NCBI RefSeq assembly: GCF_003815875.1
Contig: NZ_CP033924.1
Span: 2,542,001 to 2,606,000 of the forward strand
Length of the DNA stretch: 64,000 bases
Reading direction: 5' to 3'
Source of the DNA: Chryseobacterium lactis
Lineage (GTDB): Bacteria > Bacteroidota > Bacteroidia > Flavobacteriales > Weeksellaceae
This document shows positions 15,873-23,562 of this stretch, in pieces. Position 1 is the first letter of the stretch. Each line of letters starts with the position of its first letter. The translations under genes and the position numbers were made by a program. Below the pieces are notes generated by a model that was not told the origin of the DNA, did no database searches, and worked only from the letters and a program-made list of their open reading frames with translations.

Positions 15873-15908
15873 AAAAGGTGGCAGTTCTTTACAAGCCTGC
15901 CACCTTTT
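15873..15908 (-). terminator. Hairpin between DUF932 and downstream genes (terminator or attenuator)
   Basis: A perfect 12-bp stem AAAAGGTGGCAG / CTGCCACCTTTT with a 12-base loop. On the minus strand it starts about 9 bases after the DUF932 stop and is followed by TTTTT-type sequence, then by the start codon at 15856 only 16 bases on. There is no room for a promoter after it, so the genes down to ThiF depend on read-through or on a promoter within DUF932. Confidence 0.65.
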
Positions 15909-15917
15909 GGGCTGTGC

Positions 15918-16991
15918 TTAATTCAGTTGGAAAATGTCTGTTCCGATTTTCTCGAAAGATGTGCATAGGTCAAATGCTTTCTGTGATTTCAGTTGCGCAG
16001 TACCTCCGAGAACGATGCTCTGTAACTTCGATTCATTGTCTTTGTAGTTCCGGACATTTTGAAAGTAGCCAGTTACAGCATTGTAAGCCCCGAACAGTGT
16101 GCCTTTAGTGGTTTCCAGTTGTTGTGTATCGTTCATCATGGCGTATGCAAAGGCATCATCAACGGTATTTTTGAACATGGTCGAAAGTTCGTCCTCAGCC
16201 CCTTTTTTAAGTAGGTTATAAGCTTCCGTATTTGGGCATAAGGCAAGCTGTATCAGTTTTTTAACTTCGCTATCCTTGATTTTTATGGTTGCCCAATGGT
16301 TAAAAATGCCGTCCATCTGCGTGGTCATGGTGTTTGCCAGTCCCATTACTTTGTGGGCATCACTCAGACGTTGTTTTGCTCCTGCGGTATGTTTTATGCG
16401 TACCACGTTGCTCATATTGCGGAGGGATGCGTTCAGGGTGTTTTGGCATACGATTCGGATAGGTGTGAAGGCTGCTGTAATGCTTCCGCTTCCGTCATGG
16501 CTTGTGGTCAGGAAGATGTATTTTTCAATCACATCATCCGATTTGCCTATACGGATATAATTTGGGAGTTTGGCGGTGATAAATATGCGTTCGCCCTGCC
16601 CGAGCGCCCCTGCAGTCTCGTACAGAATACCGCTTCCACCGCCTACGATAGAATCAAAAAATGTAAAGGCATCTTTATTCTGTACAATGTGGTAATCTCT
16701 ACCCACAACACCAAGTACGGTATTGTTATCTGTGCGGATATTGGCAAAATAGTTAGGTACTTCGATTTCAGTGTCCTGAATTACGATACCGTCCGAAATC
16801 TGCACGATACCTGATCCTTTGGTGAACAAAGGGCTTTTTTCTACTTCGTAGTCCAATCCTGCGTGTCTGATTGCTTCGGCGCTTGTCGGGTATTCCTGAA
16901 CGATCTGTCCCAGACCGTGCCAAGCCTTTTCTTTTACGCTGAAAAATGAATATCTGCCTGTTCTATTGTTGAAATTTAGATTGTGTCCCAT
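15918..16991 (-). CDS. DUF932 domain protein
   Basis: A 357-residue protein of the DUF932 (phage/plasmid-like protein) family: N-terminal NNRTGRYSFFSVKEKAWHGLGQIV, the AL.YEVEKSP block, VLGVVGRDYHIVQNKDAFTFFDSIVG, and SHDGSGSITAAFTPIRIVCQNTLNASL, which are standard landmarks. Members are spread on ICEs, plasmids and phages; function is not established, and a link to DNA metabolism is suggested only by its neighbours, here SSB. The gene follows SSB by about 50 bases on the same strand. The 20-base leader before its ATG is identical to that of PRTRC-B. Confidence 0.85.
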   Translation of the reverse strand: MGHNLNFNNRTGRYSFFSVKEKAWHGLGQIVQEYPTSAEAIRHAGLDYEVEKSPLFTKGSGIVQISDGIVIQDTEIEVPNYFANIRTDNNTVLGVVGRDYHIVQNKDAFTFFDSIVGGGSGILYETAGALGQGERIFITAKLPNYIRIGKSDDVIEKYIFLTTSHDGSGSITAAFTPIRIVCQNTLNASLRNMSNVVRIKHTAGAKQRLSDAHKVMGLANTMTTQMDGIFNHWATIKIKDSEVKKLIQLALCPNTEAYNLLKKGAEDELSTMFKNTVDDAFAYAMMNDTQQLETTKGTLFGAYNAVTGYFQNVRNYKDNESKLQSIVLGGTAQLKSQKAFDLCTSFEKIGTDIFQLN

Positions 16992-17042
16992 GATTTCTAT
17001 TTTTTAAAAGGGTTAAATGTTTTGGATTTTTTACTGTCCTGC

Positions 17043-17438
17043 CTAGAATGGGAGGTCGTCTTTTTCGTCCTCTTTTGCAGTGTTGGCAGGTTCCTGTTTT
17101 TTACTAGCCTGCACGGAATCTTTTTCCGATGCTGTTCCCCAAGCGGGTTTGATATTGGAGGTTGTGAAGTTCAGCCCTGCTTTTGGGTTGCCGTCCTTTC
17201 CATTCCACGCCCTTGCGCTGATCTGTCCCGTCAGTTCGACATATAGCCCCTGTTTGAGCCATGAGACTGGCTTTACACTTCGCCAGTAGGCACATTCAAT
17301 AAATGCGGTGTTGTCCACCCATTCCCCCTGTTTGTTTTTGTAGCCGTCATTTACAGCTACACTGAAGTTTACCACTTCCTTACCTGATGTTGTTTTGCTG
17401 ACCGTTGCATCTTGTGTCAGCCTTCCTGAAATGTTCAT
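17043..17438 (-). CDS. ssb: Single-stranded DNA-binding protein of the element
   Basis: A 131-residue SSB, taken from the ATG at 17438 (MNISGRLTQDATVSKTTSGKEVVNFSVAVND); a longer frame from 17513 adds 25 residues with no match to SSBs. Residues 1-105 are the OB fold (WVDNTAFIECAYWRS, LYVELTGQISARAW). The tail is short and ends in the acidic tip DDLPF used to recruit partner proteins. Such shorter SSBs on ICEs are distinct from the host copy and protect DNA during transfer and replication. First gene of the minus-strand operon. Confidence 0.85.
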   Translation of the reverse strand: MNISGRLTQDATVSKTTSGKEVVNFSVAVNDGYKNKQGEWVDNTAFIECAYWRSVKPVSWLKQGLYVELTGQISARAWNGKDGNPKAGLNFTTSNIKPAWGTASEKDSVQASKKQEPANTAKEDEKDDLPF

Positions 17439-18206
17439 AACTTTTGTTTTTAAGTTGTTGTACAATCTTGTTACGTTTGCTCCCTTTCCAGTCCTGCTGA
17501 GGCTCGGCCCCAAATCATTTTTTCAAAAGAAAAAACAGGAAAAAAAAGAAAGTCAATCCGTACATAGGGGAATTGCGGTAAGGCAAAAGGAAACGGAATA
17601 AAGGATGGGTGAGTGCGACGGCATGTGTTTATGCCGTAGTCTTTTGCGGGCTGAGTGTTGGCTGCCCGATGTACTTTTGAATGTCTTTTTCGACTGTTCT
17701 TTTGATAAAACTGATTCCCCCAATCTTATCTCTTTAAAAGATTCATTGGATTATAAGCATTGTTATTTCATAGGGAATTGCGAGATGATTGCGTAGGTAT
17801 GGTGTGAGCAGCTTGCGATTTGCTATGTAAGGGGAGCAGAAAGCTCTTTTACAGAATGGCTAAGCGGCGGAGTAAATGTGCTTTGCTTTTGTCGGGGAAG
17901 GAATAGAGCTGTCATTAAAAATAGGGATAAAAAAGAAGCATGATTTTGCGTGAGTGATAGAAGCGACATCCTTTTGCAGGGGCAAAAGATATAGCGGATA
18001 GCGCGGTCCTCCGGTCATTTAGTGAAAATGAGTGAAGGGCACGCCCAATTTTAGTTGCTATTGATTTATAGTTTATTTTAAATATGTGCTGATAAATTCA
18101 ATATGTTATGCATGATTTTAAGTATACTGAAAAATCCGGACGTTTTTTGTGTGATTTTTTACTTGCTATAATATTTAATATATTAACATGCCAAACTTTA
18201 ATTATT
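17439..18206. other. Long non-coding stretch upstream of SSB and the CHAT gene
   Basis: About 770 bases between divergent genes with no convincing reading frame. It is GC-richer than its surroundings from about 17600 to 18040. Visible structure: a 7-bp hairpin ACGGCAT / ATGCCGT (17618-17637). It must hold promoters for SSB (minus) and CHAT (plus). Size and position would suit an origin of transfer or another element control site, but no specific signal is recognised. Confidence 0.35.
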
Positions 18207-20405
18207 ATGTTTTATAATACTGCCAAGTCAATTGTTTCCCCTACACAGATACAGTACACAGTTTTCAGTGGAGGAGGTGCAAATGAGTACAACGATTTCC
18301 ATAGCGTTGCACTGAAAATTTTAAGGGAATTTCCTAAAGATCTTCTGCAATTAGCAGATCCGGCAGGATTCTATAACTGGTGTTTTCAGACGGGGCGCAG
18401 TCAGGGAATAAATTTATACCTGCTCGAACCGGGATTGTTTACTGCTGAACGGGTAGTGAACAGTACTTTTTTCAATGAATACTCAGGATTTTTTAATATA
18501 GATCTGGTAAAAGTATTTTTAATCGATAGCAATATCCCCAACCATAAGGAGATTGCGCAGCTGGTTAGTGATATGACCTTTGGTTATTATATGATGATAA
18601 ATGATCCTGGAGAAGAAAATGCTGCCTATTATGATGAAAATAATTTCTTTGCGGATGTACATGGTCTAATAAAGCTTATCGAAAGGGATTTAGCGCAGAT
18701 AAACATCGTACTGCAGAAAGACTATGGTTTTCATATCGAGAGTTTTAATTTTCAAACCAACCCAAATGCCGACGAGTTAAACCCATTTCATCCAACAATG
18801 TACAGTCATTCCAATTATTTTCTGTTAAACCAGATATTAGCTAACGACTGGGCAAAAAAACATCAGTGGCCAGAAAAAGAGGATATGCCAATGTTCAATA
18901 AAAAGAGGGCGACCATTCAGCTGGGACAGGCAGCAGTCATTGATGGTCTGGCTCAAGTTGTGCGTATCAAGGAACCGGCGGCACTTATAGAACCTGTTTA
19001 TCCAGCAATGATTATTATTGCACCTTTTCATTTTCCGCGATTCAAAAAGTTTAGAGCAAGACCGTTTGAAACCAAGAGACAGAAAGCAGTATTTAAGGTC
19101 TCGCAGACGGAACAAAAACTCGACTATACATTTGAAATTGAAGAAGACACACAAAAGATTTTGGGTCATAAGCTGATCGGGCAGGCGCTCGGTGTTCTAA
19201 CAAATAGATTGAATATGCTCGATTATGCAGGTTACCTTCACGGGCAGCTAACGTATTCGCCAATTTTTAGGATGCCTATCGTGGGAAAATCTCTAAATAT
19301 GGACCTGTCGCATTTCCAAAATGCATTTACAACAAGAAAACATGCGATTAAAAAAATGGAAACAATCGGGGAATTGATGCGAAAAAAGATGGTTGTGCCC
19401 GAATTGAAGGAATATCTGGAGGAAAGAAATGGTCAGATTGTTTTTATATCCGATCTGCCAATGGAGTGGCTACGTTTGGATCGATACCCTCTGTGCCTGA
19501 CCCATGACATCTGCCGGATACCGGAATTTAATTTTAGTAGTCTTATCAATAACTATGTACATAACCAGCGGCTGACATTTGAAGTTCGTCCAGATATTCT
19601 TAAACAGACACTTATTGTGCACTGTGCGAGCGAAGAAGATCAGGATATGCACCACTACTTTGGCCGAATTGCATCGATGCAAAAGAACCTAGGGTTTAAA
19701 AGCGTTTTCTGCAAAACCGTTGATGAAATTGAGGAAGCGGTGAGTACTTTGAAGCCAGATCTATTGATTTTTGACTGTCACGGTGATTTTGACGAAAAAG
19801 ATCTTTCAAGCTTCCTTGTTATCGACGGAAAGAACAAAGTAAGGTTAACGGGAGAGGACATAGTAACGCGAGGTATAAGCGCTCCATTGGTATTTATTTC
19901 TGCTTGCAGTACAATGCCGAATTATGGTTATGTGAAATTCTTATCAGACGCTTTTATGCAGGCAGGCGCATTTGCTGTGACAGCTACCTTTATGCCGATT
20001 ATGATGCATGACGCTGCTGCACTTCTTTTACGGATCTTAAGTAATCTAAAGCAACAGCAAGATAAAGCGATCTTTTCTAACTGGCTGGCTTTTATATCGC
20101 ATACGCTGAGAAGCACACTTATTTTTGAAACAGTAAGGAAAACCCGCTCAAAATATGATCTAGATAAGCAAATAGATGATGACAGGGTTGCGGACATACT
20201 TTTAAGGCTGATGGTTTTTGAGACGCGCGAATCTGCACTTGACGAGTTGGGAGAGTATCTGCAGGGAATTATTCCAGAAGCTGATGTAGCTTTCGGAAAT
20301 TTAAATCATGAATGGTTGTCCTATACGACTTTAGGCCGGGCAGATCTCATCAAATTTGAACTTTGGATTGATAAACATGTAAAGATTAACAACTCAGATG
20401 AATAA
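18207..20405 (+). CDS. CHAT-domain caspase-like protease with large N-terminal region
   Basis: A 732-residue protein taken from ATG 18207; an upstream in-frame ATG at 18108 would add a hydrophobic leader of unlikely use. Residues about 480-630 form a CHAT (caspase HetF associated with TPRs) domain: LLIFDCHGDFD supplies the histidine (H525) and VFISACSTMPN the nucleophile cysteine (C567), followed by AGAFAVTATFMPI, the usual small-residue helix. The first 470 residues match nothing I recognise and have no TPR pattern. CHAT proteases occur as effectors in anti-phage defence, often triggered by a sensor domain; a like role here is inference. A small gene follows on the same strand. Confidence 0.75.
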   Translation: MFYNTAKSIVSPTQIQYTVFSGGGANEYNDFHSVALKILREFPKDLLQLADPAGFYNWCFQTGRSQGINLYLLEPGLFTAERVVNSTFFNEYSGFFNIDLVKVFLIDSNIPNHKEIAQLVSDMTFGYYMMINDPGEENAAYYDENNFFADVHGLIKLIERDLAQINIVLQKDYGFHIESFNFQTNPNADELNPFHPTMYSHSNYFLLNQILANDWAKKHQWPEKEDMPMFNKKRATIQLGQAAVIDGLAQVVRIKEPAALIEPVYPAMIIIAPFHFPRFKKFRARPFETKRQKAVFKVSQTEQKLDYTFEIEEDTQKILGHKLIGQALGVLTNRLNMLDYAGYLHGQLTYSPIFRMPIVGKSLNMDLSHFQNAFTTRKHAIKKMETIGELMRKKMVVPELKEYLEERNGQIVFISDLPMEWLRLDRYPLCLTHDICRIPEFNFSSLINNYVHNQRLTFEVRPDILKQTLIVHCASEEDQDMHHYFGRIASMQKNLGFKSVFCKTVDEIEEAVSTLKPDLLIFDCHGDFDEKDLSSFLVIDGKNKVRLTGEDIVTRGISAPLVFISACSTMPNYGYVKFLSDAFMQAGAFAVTATFMPIMMHDAAALLLRILSNLKQQQDKAIFSNWLAFISHTLRSTLIFETVRKTRSKYDLDKQIDDDRVADILLRLMVFETRESALDELGEYLQGIIPEADVAFGNLNHEWLSYTTLGRADLIKFELWIDKHVKINNSDE

Positions 20406-20465
20406 TATGTTGTCGCAAATAATATAATTTTTGAAAAAGTAGTAAATTGTGGTAAAAGATTTATT

Positions 20466-20948
20466 GTGGAATTAAGTTATAATATTGGTATAAAAATCAG
20501 CATCAGTAATATTGAAGCAGGTTTATTGTATAAATACTTAGAAATGCATCCAAATGACAGGCAATACATAGGCAAAGGCCATTTCGCATTTTCTTTTAGT
20601 GATTTTGAGCAAAAGAAAGAATTTGAACTGACACTGAATACCGAAATTATTGATTCTTGTGTAAGAGTGTTGGAAGATCAAGATCTTAATGATCCATTGG
20701 AGAATCTGCTTAAAAAGGAATTACTTGAAAAAATTTATAATTGGTCAGAAATAATTGATAATGAACAAAAAGCTATTGATGAACTGGAAAATGATTTTTA
20801 TCTCAATTGCACTGAAGAATTTTATATGGCTGATATTGGTTTTAATTTCGAAAATTATTTAAAATTTCGCAGGACTATCAATTCAAGCCAAAATCTAATA
20901 AAGCCAAAGGTGTCCGTATTGAAGAAAATTAAGCAATTTTTTCTATAA
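20466..20948 (+). CDS. Small protein downstream of CHAT protease, unknown function
   Basis: A 160-residue protein beginning at a GTG (20466) read as Met. The first 60 residues are beta-like (IGIKISISNIEAGLLYKYL, HFAFSFSDFEQKKEFELTL), the middle is acidic helix (WSEIIDNEQKAIDELENDF), and the C-terminus is basic and hydrophobic (VSVLKKIKQFFL). No family recognised. It lies 60 bases after the CHAT gene on the same strand, suggesting co-transcription as partner, regulator or cleavage target. No signal peptide. Confidence 0.5.
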   Translation: MELSYNIGIKISISNIEAGLLYKYLEMHPNDRQYIGKGHFAFSFSDFEQKKEFELTLNTEIIDSCVRVLEDQDLNDPLENLLKKELLEKIYNWSEIIDNEQKAIDELENDFYLNCTEEFYMADIGFNFENYLKFRRTINSSQNLIKPKVSVLKKIKQFFL

Positions 20949-20954
20949 AAATTG

Positions 20955-21059
20955 TCAGGATAGATTTGCGATCAGTGCCAGCTCATCATACCCCTGATTT
21001 TCATAAAAGTGGATAATATCCCTGTATAGGGGGGGATCATTAAAAAAATAAGACTTGCC
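20955..21059 (-). pseudogene. Possible remnant of a coding sequence
   Basis: On the minus strand a 34-codon stretch ending in TGA at 20955 reads like the end of a real protein (PPLYRDIIHFYENQGYDELA, then LIANLS) but has no start codon. One base more in its run of seven C would join it to an in-frame ATG at about 21080 (MIELVLHRASLIF), giving about 43 residues. This suggests a small gene broken by a homopolymer slip downstream of the SPASM gene. It may also be coincidence. Confidence 0.25.
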
Positions 21060-21103
21060 CTATGAAGCACCAATTCAATCATTTAGATTGCGATAATTTA
21101 AGG

Positions 21104-22219
21104 TCAATCATTAATTATCCCATTTAATGCCTGTAAATTATAATAAACTAGGGCATTTTGTTTTAAGGGATTTGTACTCCAGTCTTCCCATACACCACGA
21201 TAAGGATCATAACCACACTTTAAGGGCTTAGAATTATCAAGTTCACTCTTGTCAAAAGAATTTCTTTCAGTATAAGCACGGCAGTCCGTGCATACATATC
21301 GAAATTCGCAATCCCGACAAATACTGATTTTGTCCTTGTTCATATCCCAATAAGCCCTAAAGTTCTGGGATAATGCAGCATCTTTAAGCTTTGTCGTTTT
21401 TACATGACCAAAATTTGTAGGCATAGCGGGGCAATTCTTGATATTACCATGAATGTCTATTGCAATTTTTTTATGAAGACAGGAATTATAGCTGACTGCT
21501 TCTGTAAACTTGGGTAGATTAATACCGAAGTTTTTAAGATCTATCTTTCCACAATGGGAAAAATTGTTAATTTCTTTGGTTACAAATTGCCTATGAAAAA
21601 GAATATTTTTGGTTTGATCCCAAGGTGCAACGGAATCAAATGGCGATGAGGTAAAAACCATTTTGCAGACCTGTGGACAATGTGGATTGAGCCGCATAAA
21701 GAAAGTGTCATTAATTTCTTCATGCCACATTGAAATTATTTCAATGGATTTGATTCTATTTTGCGGGATCTGAGAGAAAATATCTAAAAAACACTTTTCA
21801 TTGATCTGTTCATAAAAGACAATTGATATATCAAAGCAACCTAAATCTTCCAATTGAGACAAGTAATCTGCCAAATAATATATAGAGCTTAATTTAAGTT
21901 CGATTATCGCATTTGTGATTTCTGAAGGTACCTGAAATTCTGTGGACATCGGCGGAAAGCAAGAAAATAATTCCGCTGAGCAATAAATACCAAATTCACT
22001 TCTTACCATGTAATCAAGGTTAGCATCAATCACAGATTGCTCCTGCTCAGGATACTGTTGTTTTACTTCATGAATTGTTTTCCCCTGGTCGAGTTCCGAT
22101 AACAGATCAGTAAAATCAAGGGGCAGAAATTCGATTTTCCCCCGTTCAATATCATGAAGAACAGCATTTACCCTTCCTTTGGCAATCTTTATGTTCGGAA
22201 ATAACTTAAAATAATTCAT
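21104..22219 (-). CDS. Grasp-with-spasm system SPASM-domain peptide maturase
   Basis: A 371-residue protein matching the SPASM partner of grasp-with-spasm RiPP systems by length, C-terminal cysteines and neighbours. The C-terminus has SCLHKKIAIDIHGNIKNCPA (C247, C263), ICRDCEFRYVCTDC (C301, C304, C310, C313) and KCGYDP (C335), the cysteine set for auxiliary iron-sulfur clusters. The N-terminal region has no CxxxCxxC radical SAM motif, so this is not a standard radical SAM enzyme. It probably works with the ATP-grasp ligase on the precursor at 23329. Its ATG overlaps the stop of a 59-aa gene by four bases. Confidence 0.85.
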   Translation of the reverse strand: MNYFKLFPNIKIAKGRVNAVLHDIERGKIEFLPLDFTDLLSELDQGKTIHEVKQQYPEQEQSVIDANLDYMVRSEFGIYCSAELFSCFPPMSTEFQVPSEITNAIIELKLSSIYYLADYLSQLEDLGCFDISIVFYEQINEKCFLDIFSQIPQNRIKSIEIISMWHEEINDTFFMRLNPHCPQVCKMVFTSSPFDSVAPWDQTKNILFHRQFVTKEINNFSHCGKIDLKNFGINLPKFTEAVSYNSCLHKKIAIDIHGNIKNCPAMPTNFGHVKTTKLKDAALSQNFRAYWDMNKDKISICRDCEFRYVCTDCRAYTERNSFDKSELDNSKPLKCGYDPYRGVWEDWSTNPLKQNALVYYNLQALNGIIND

Positions 22220-22395
22220 ATCAGGCTATGGATATTTTTATAGAAGGGGTCAATAATGTAATTACCATTATAGTACCTGCTGTATAAAATTTTTCGTTTT
22301 CTCTCTGATATAGGCTGTACTTCAAGAAAGAACATCGGTAATGAAAATCGAGTAGGATTAACCTTAACTTTTTGTTTTAATTCTATTAGTTTCAT
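22216..22395 (-). CDS. 59-residue protein translationally coupled to both RiPP maturases
   Basis: An ATG at 22395 opens a 59-codon frame ending in TGA at 22216. It overlaps the ATP-grasp stop (22392-22395) and the SPASM start (22216-22219), both by exactly four bases as ATGA. Such a fit at both ends is hard to get by chance. The product is basic (MKLIELKQKVKVNPTRFSLP at the N-terminus, then FLEVQPISERKRKILYSRYY and IIDPFYKNIHSLI), has no signal peptide, cysteine or GG motif, and matches nothing I know. It may be a leader-binding or accessory subunit, or a second precursor; the coupling favours a stoichiometric subunit (inference). Confidence 0.75.
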   Translation of the reverse strand: MKLIELKQKVKVNPTRFSLPMFFLEVQPISERKRKILYSRYYNGNYIIDPFYKNIHSLI

Positions 22396-23321
22396 AATTT
22401 TTCTGCCATAATTTTTTCTAATGGATAATTACAGGTCATGGACAGATTTGAAAATTGTCCGGTGGGATTCACCTCCAGGAAATAGTAATTATTGTCTTCT
22501 GCCAATATCCAATCAATCGAACCTGTTCTCAAATTAAGTGCGTCCATTAATTTACATAATGCCTGCTCTAAATAGACAGGGATTTTGAATGGTGTGTTTC
22601 TATTGGGTTTTTGATTGTTATATCGTCTATAATCATCTTTTGTTTGATCGTCCTGCTGTGAAAAAATGGCCATAGACCAGGTATTTCCATCAAGGTAAAA
22701 CGTCCGTATTTCAAAGAATTTATTAATTTTTTCCTGAATCAGGGTCGGTGCAAAAATTTCCGGTAGTTCTCCTAAATCATCAATTTTCAGCACATTTGTG
22801 TAAATGATGGCTGCACAATCATCAAACTGGAACATTGAAGTATCTGTTTTCATCTTAACAATGAATTCCTTGCCATTGTTCGTTTCCAACAAATCCTTAA
22901 TATCGTTTTTTGTCTGAACAATATAGGTTTTAGGAATATGCAGACCAATAATTTTGGCCTTTTCCAACACGATCAGTTTATTGACTGTATTATCATTCAC
23001 GAGGTCCCCGATACTTTTTTTCTCTTTTAACAAGTGTGAAATGTAACCTTTTGTCACTCCATGCTCATTACTGGTGATAGGGTCATTATCGGGATTTGTT
23101 CCGAGAATCTGACCTTTTCTGAACCAACAGGAAGAAACTTGTTCCATATTTATTGCGTGCGAATCATCCTGATTTTCTGGAGTAAACTTTACACCGTCTA
23201 ATCCAAAACTTATGTTTTTAAGATTGTTATTTACACGTACTGAACTTTTCCCGTAATGACACAACCAATCTTGTACAAGATTGGTTGTAAAATCATTTTG
23301 ATTAGATAAAATCAATAACAT
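22392..23321 (-). CDS. Grasp-with-spasm system ATP-grasp peptide maturase
   Basis: A 309-residue ATP-grasp ligase related to microviridin (MvdC/MvdD) and RimK-type enzymes. Family landmarks: SSCWFRKG near residue 65, FIVKMKTDTSMFQFDD in the central lobe, PTLIQEKINKFFEIRTFYLDGN (ATP-binding strand and acidic residues), DDYRRYN, and the metal-binding LEVNPTGQF near the C-terminus. These ligases activate an Asp/Glu side chain or C-terminus by phosphorylation and join it to a Ser/Thr/Lys side chain, forming cyclic peptides. It is 7 bases after the precursor gene on the same strand. Confidence 0.88.
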   Translation of the reverse strand: MLLILSNQNDFTTNLVQDWLCHYGKSSVRVNNNLKNISFGLDGVKFTPENQDDSHAINMEQVSSCWFRKGQILGTNPDNDPITSNEHGVTKGYISHLLKEKKSIGDLVNDNTVNKLIVLEKAKIIGLHIPKTYIVQTKNDIKDLLETNNGKEFIVKMKTDTSMFQFDDCAAIIYTNVLKIDDLGELPEIFAPTLIQEKINKFFEIRTFYLDGNTWSMAIFSQQDDQTKDDYRRYNNQKPNRNTPFKIPVYLEQALCKLMDALNLRTGSIDWILAEDNNYYFLEVNPTGQFSNLSMTCNYPLEKIMAEKL

Positions 23322-23328
23322 CTATCTA

Positions 23329-23553
23329 CTAAGGATAATGATATGTGCTTCCGTCCAATCTTGTTCCATCAATGGAAATCAACTGACCGCTATCGCTGTA
23401 ATACGTAACTTCGCTGTCGCCATCGTTTGCTCCGGTACAGAAATCTTCTCTTCTAGTAGATCCTTCCGGAAGAAGACCGCCGTTGATAGCTTCCATTGTT
23501 TCTTTTTCAATGCAAATACTTTTTGACTCTTGAAACTCTGTGATTGTTTTCAT
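23329..23553 (-). CDS. Grasp-with-spasm precursor peptide
   Basis: A 74-residue peptide. Residues 1-26 form a leader ending in the double-glycine AINGG (G25-G26) with an acidic/Glu-rich helix before it (IEKETMEAI), the layout of Bacteroidota GG-type natural product precursors. The core (27-74) is rich in Asp, Glu, Ser and Thr (for example STRREDFCTG, NDGDSEVT, SIDGTRLDGST), the donors and acceptors used by ATP-grasp ester or amide forming ligases, with one cysteine (C39) in the core. It lies between the GLPGLI gene (9 bases) and the ATP-grasp gene (7 bases). Export after GG cleavage is expected, but no peptidase-transporter is in the cluster. Confidence 0.8.
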   Translation of the reverse strand: MKTITEFQESKSICIEKETMEAINGGLLPEGSTRREDFCTGANDGDSEVTYYSDSGQLISIDGTRLDGSTYHYP

Positions 23554-23562
23554 AAAAATAGA

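Noticed and set aside
17605..17796. 63-codon plus-strand frame in the non-coding block
   Set aside because: Cys-rich with no homology pattern and no coupling; random in a GC-richer stretch.
20466..20948. Gasdermin identity of the CHAT partner
   Set aside because: No pore-forming beta hairpin pattern, too short (160 residues), and no inhibitory C-terminal segment of known type.
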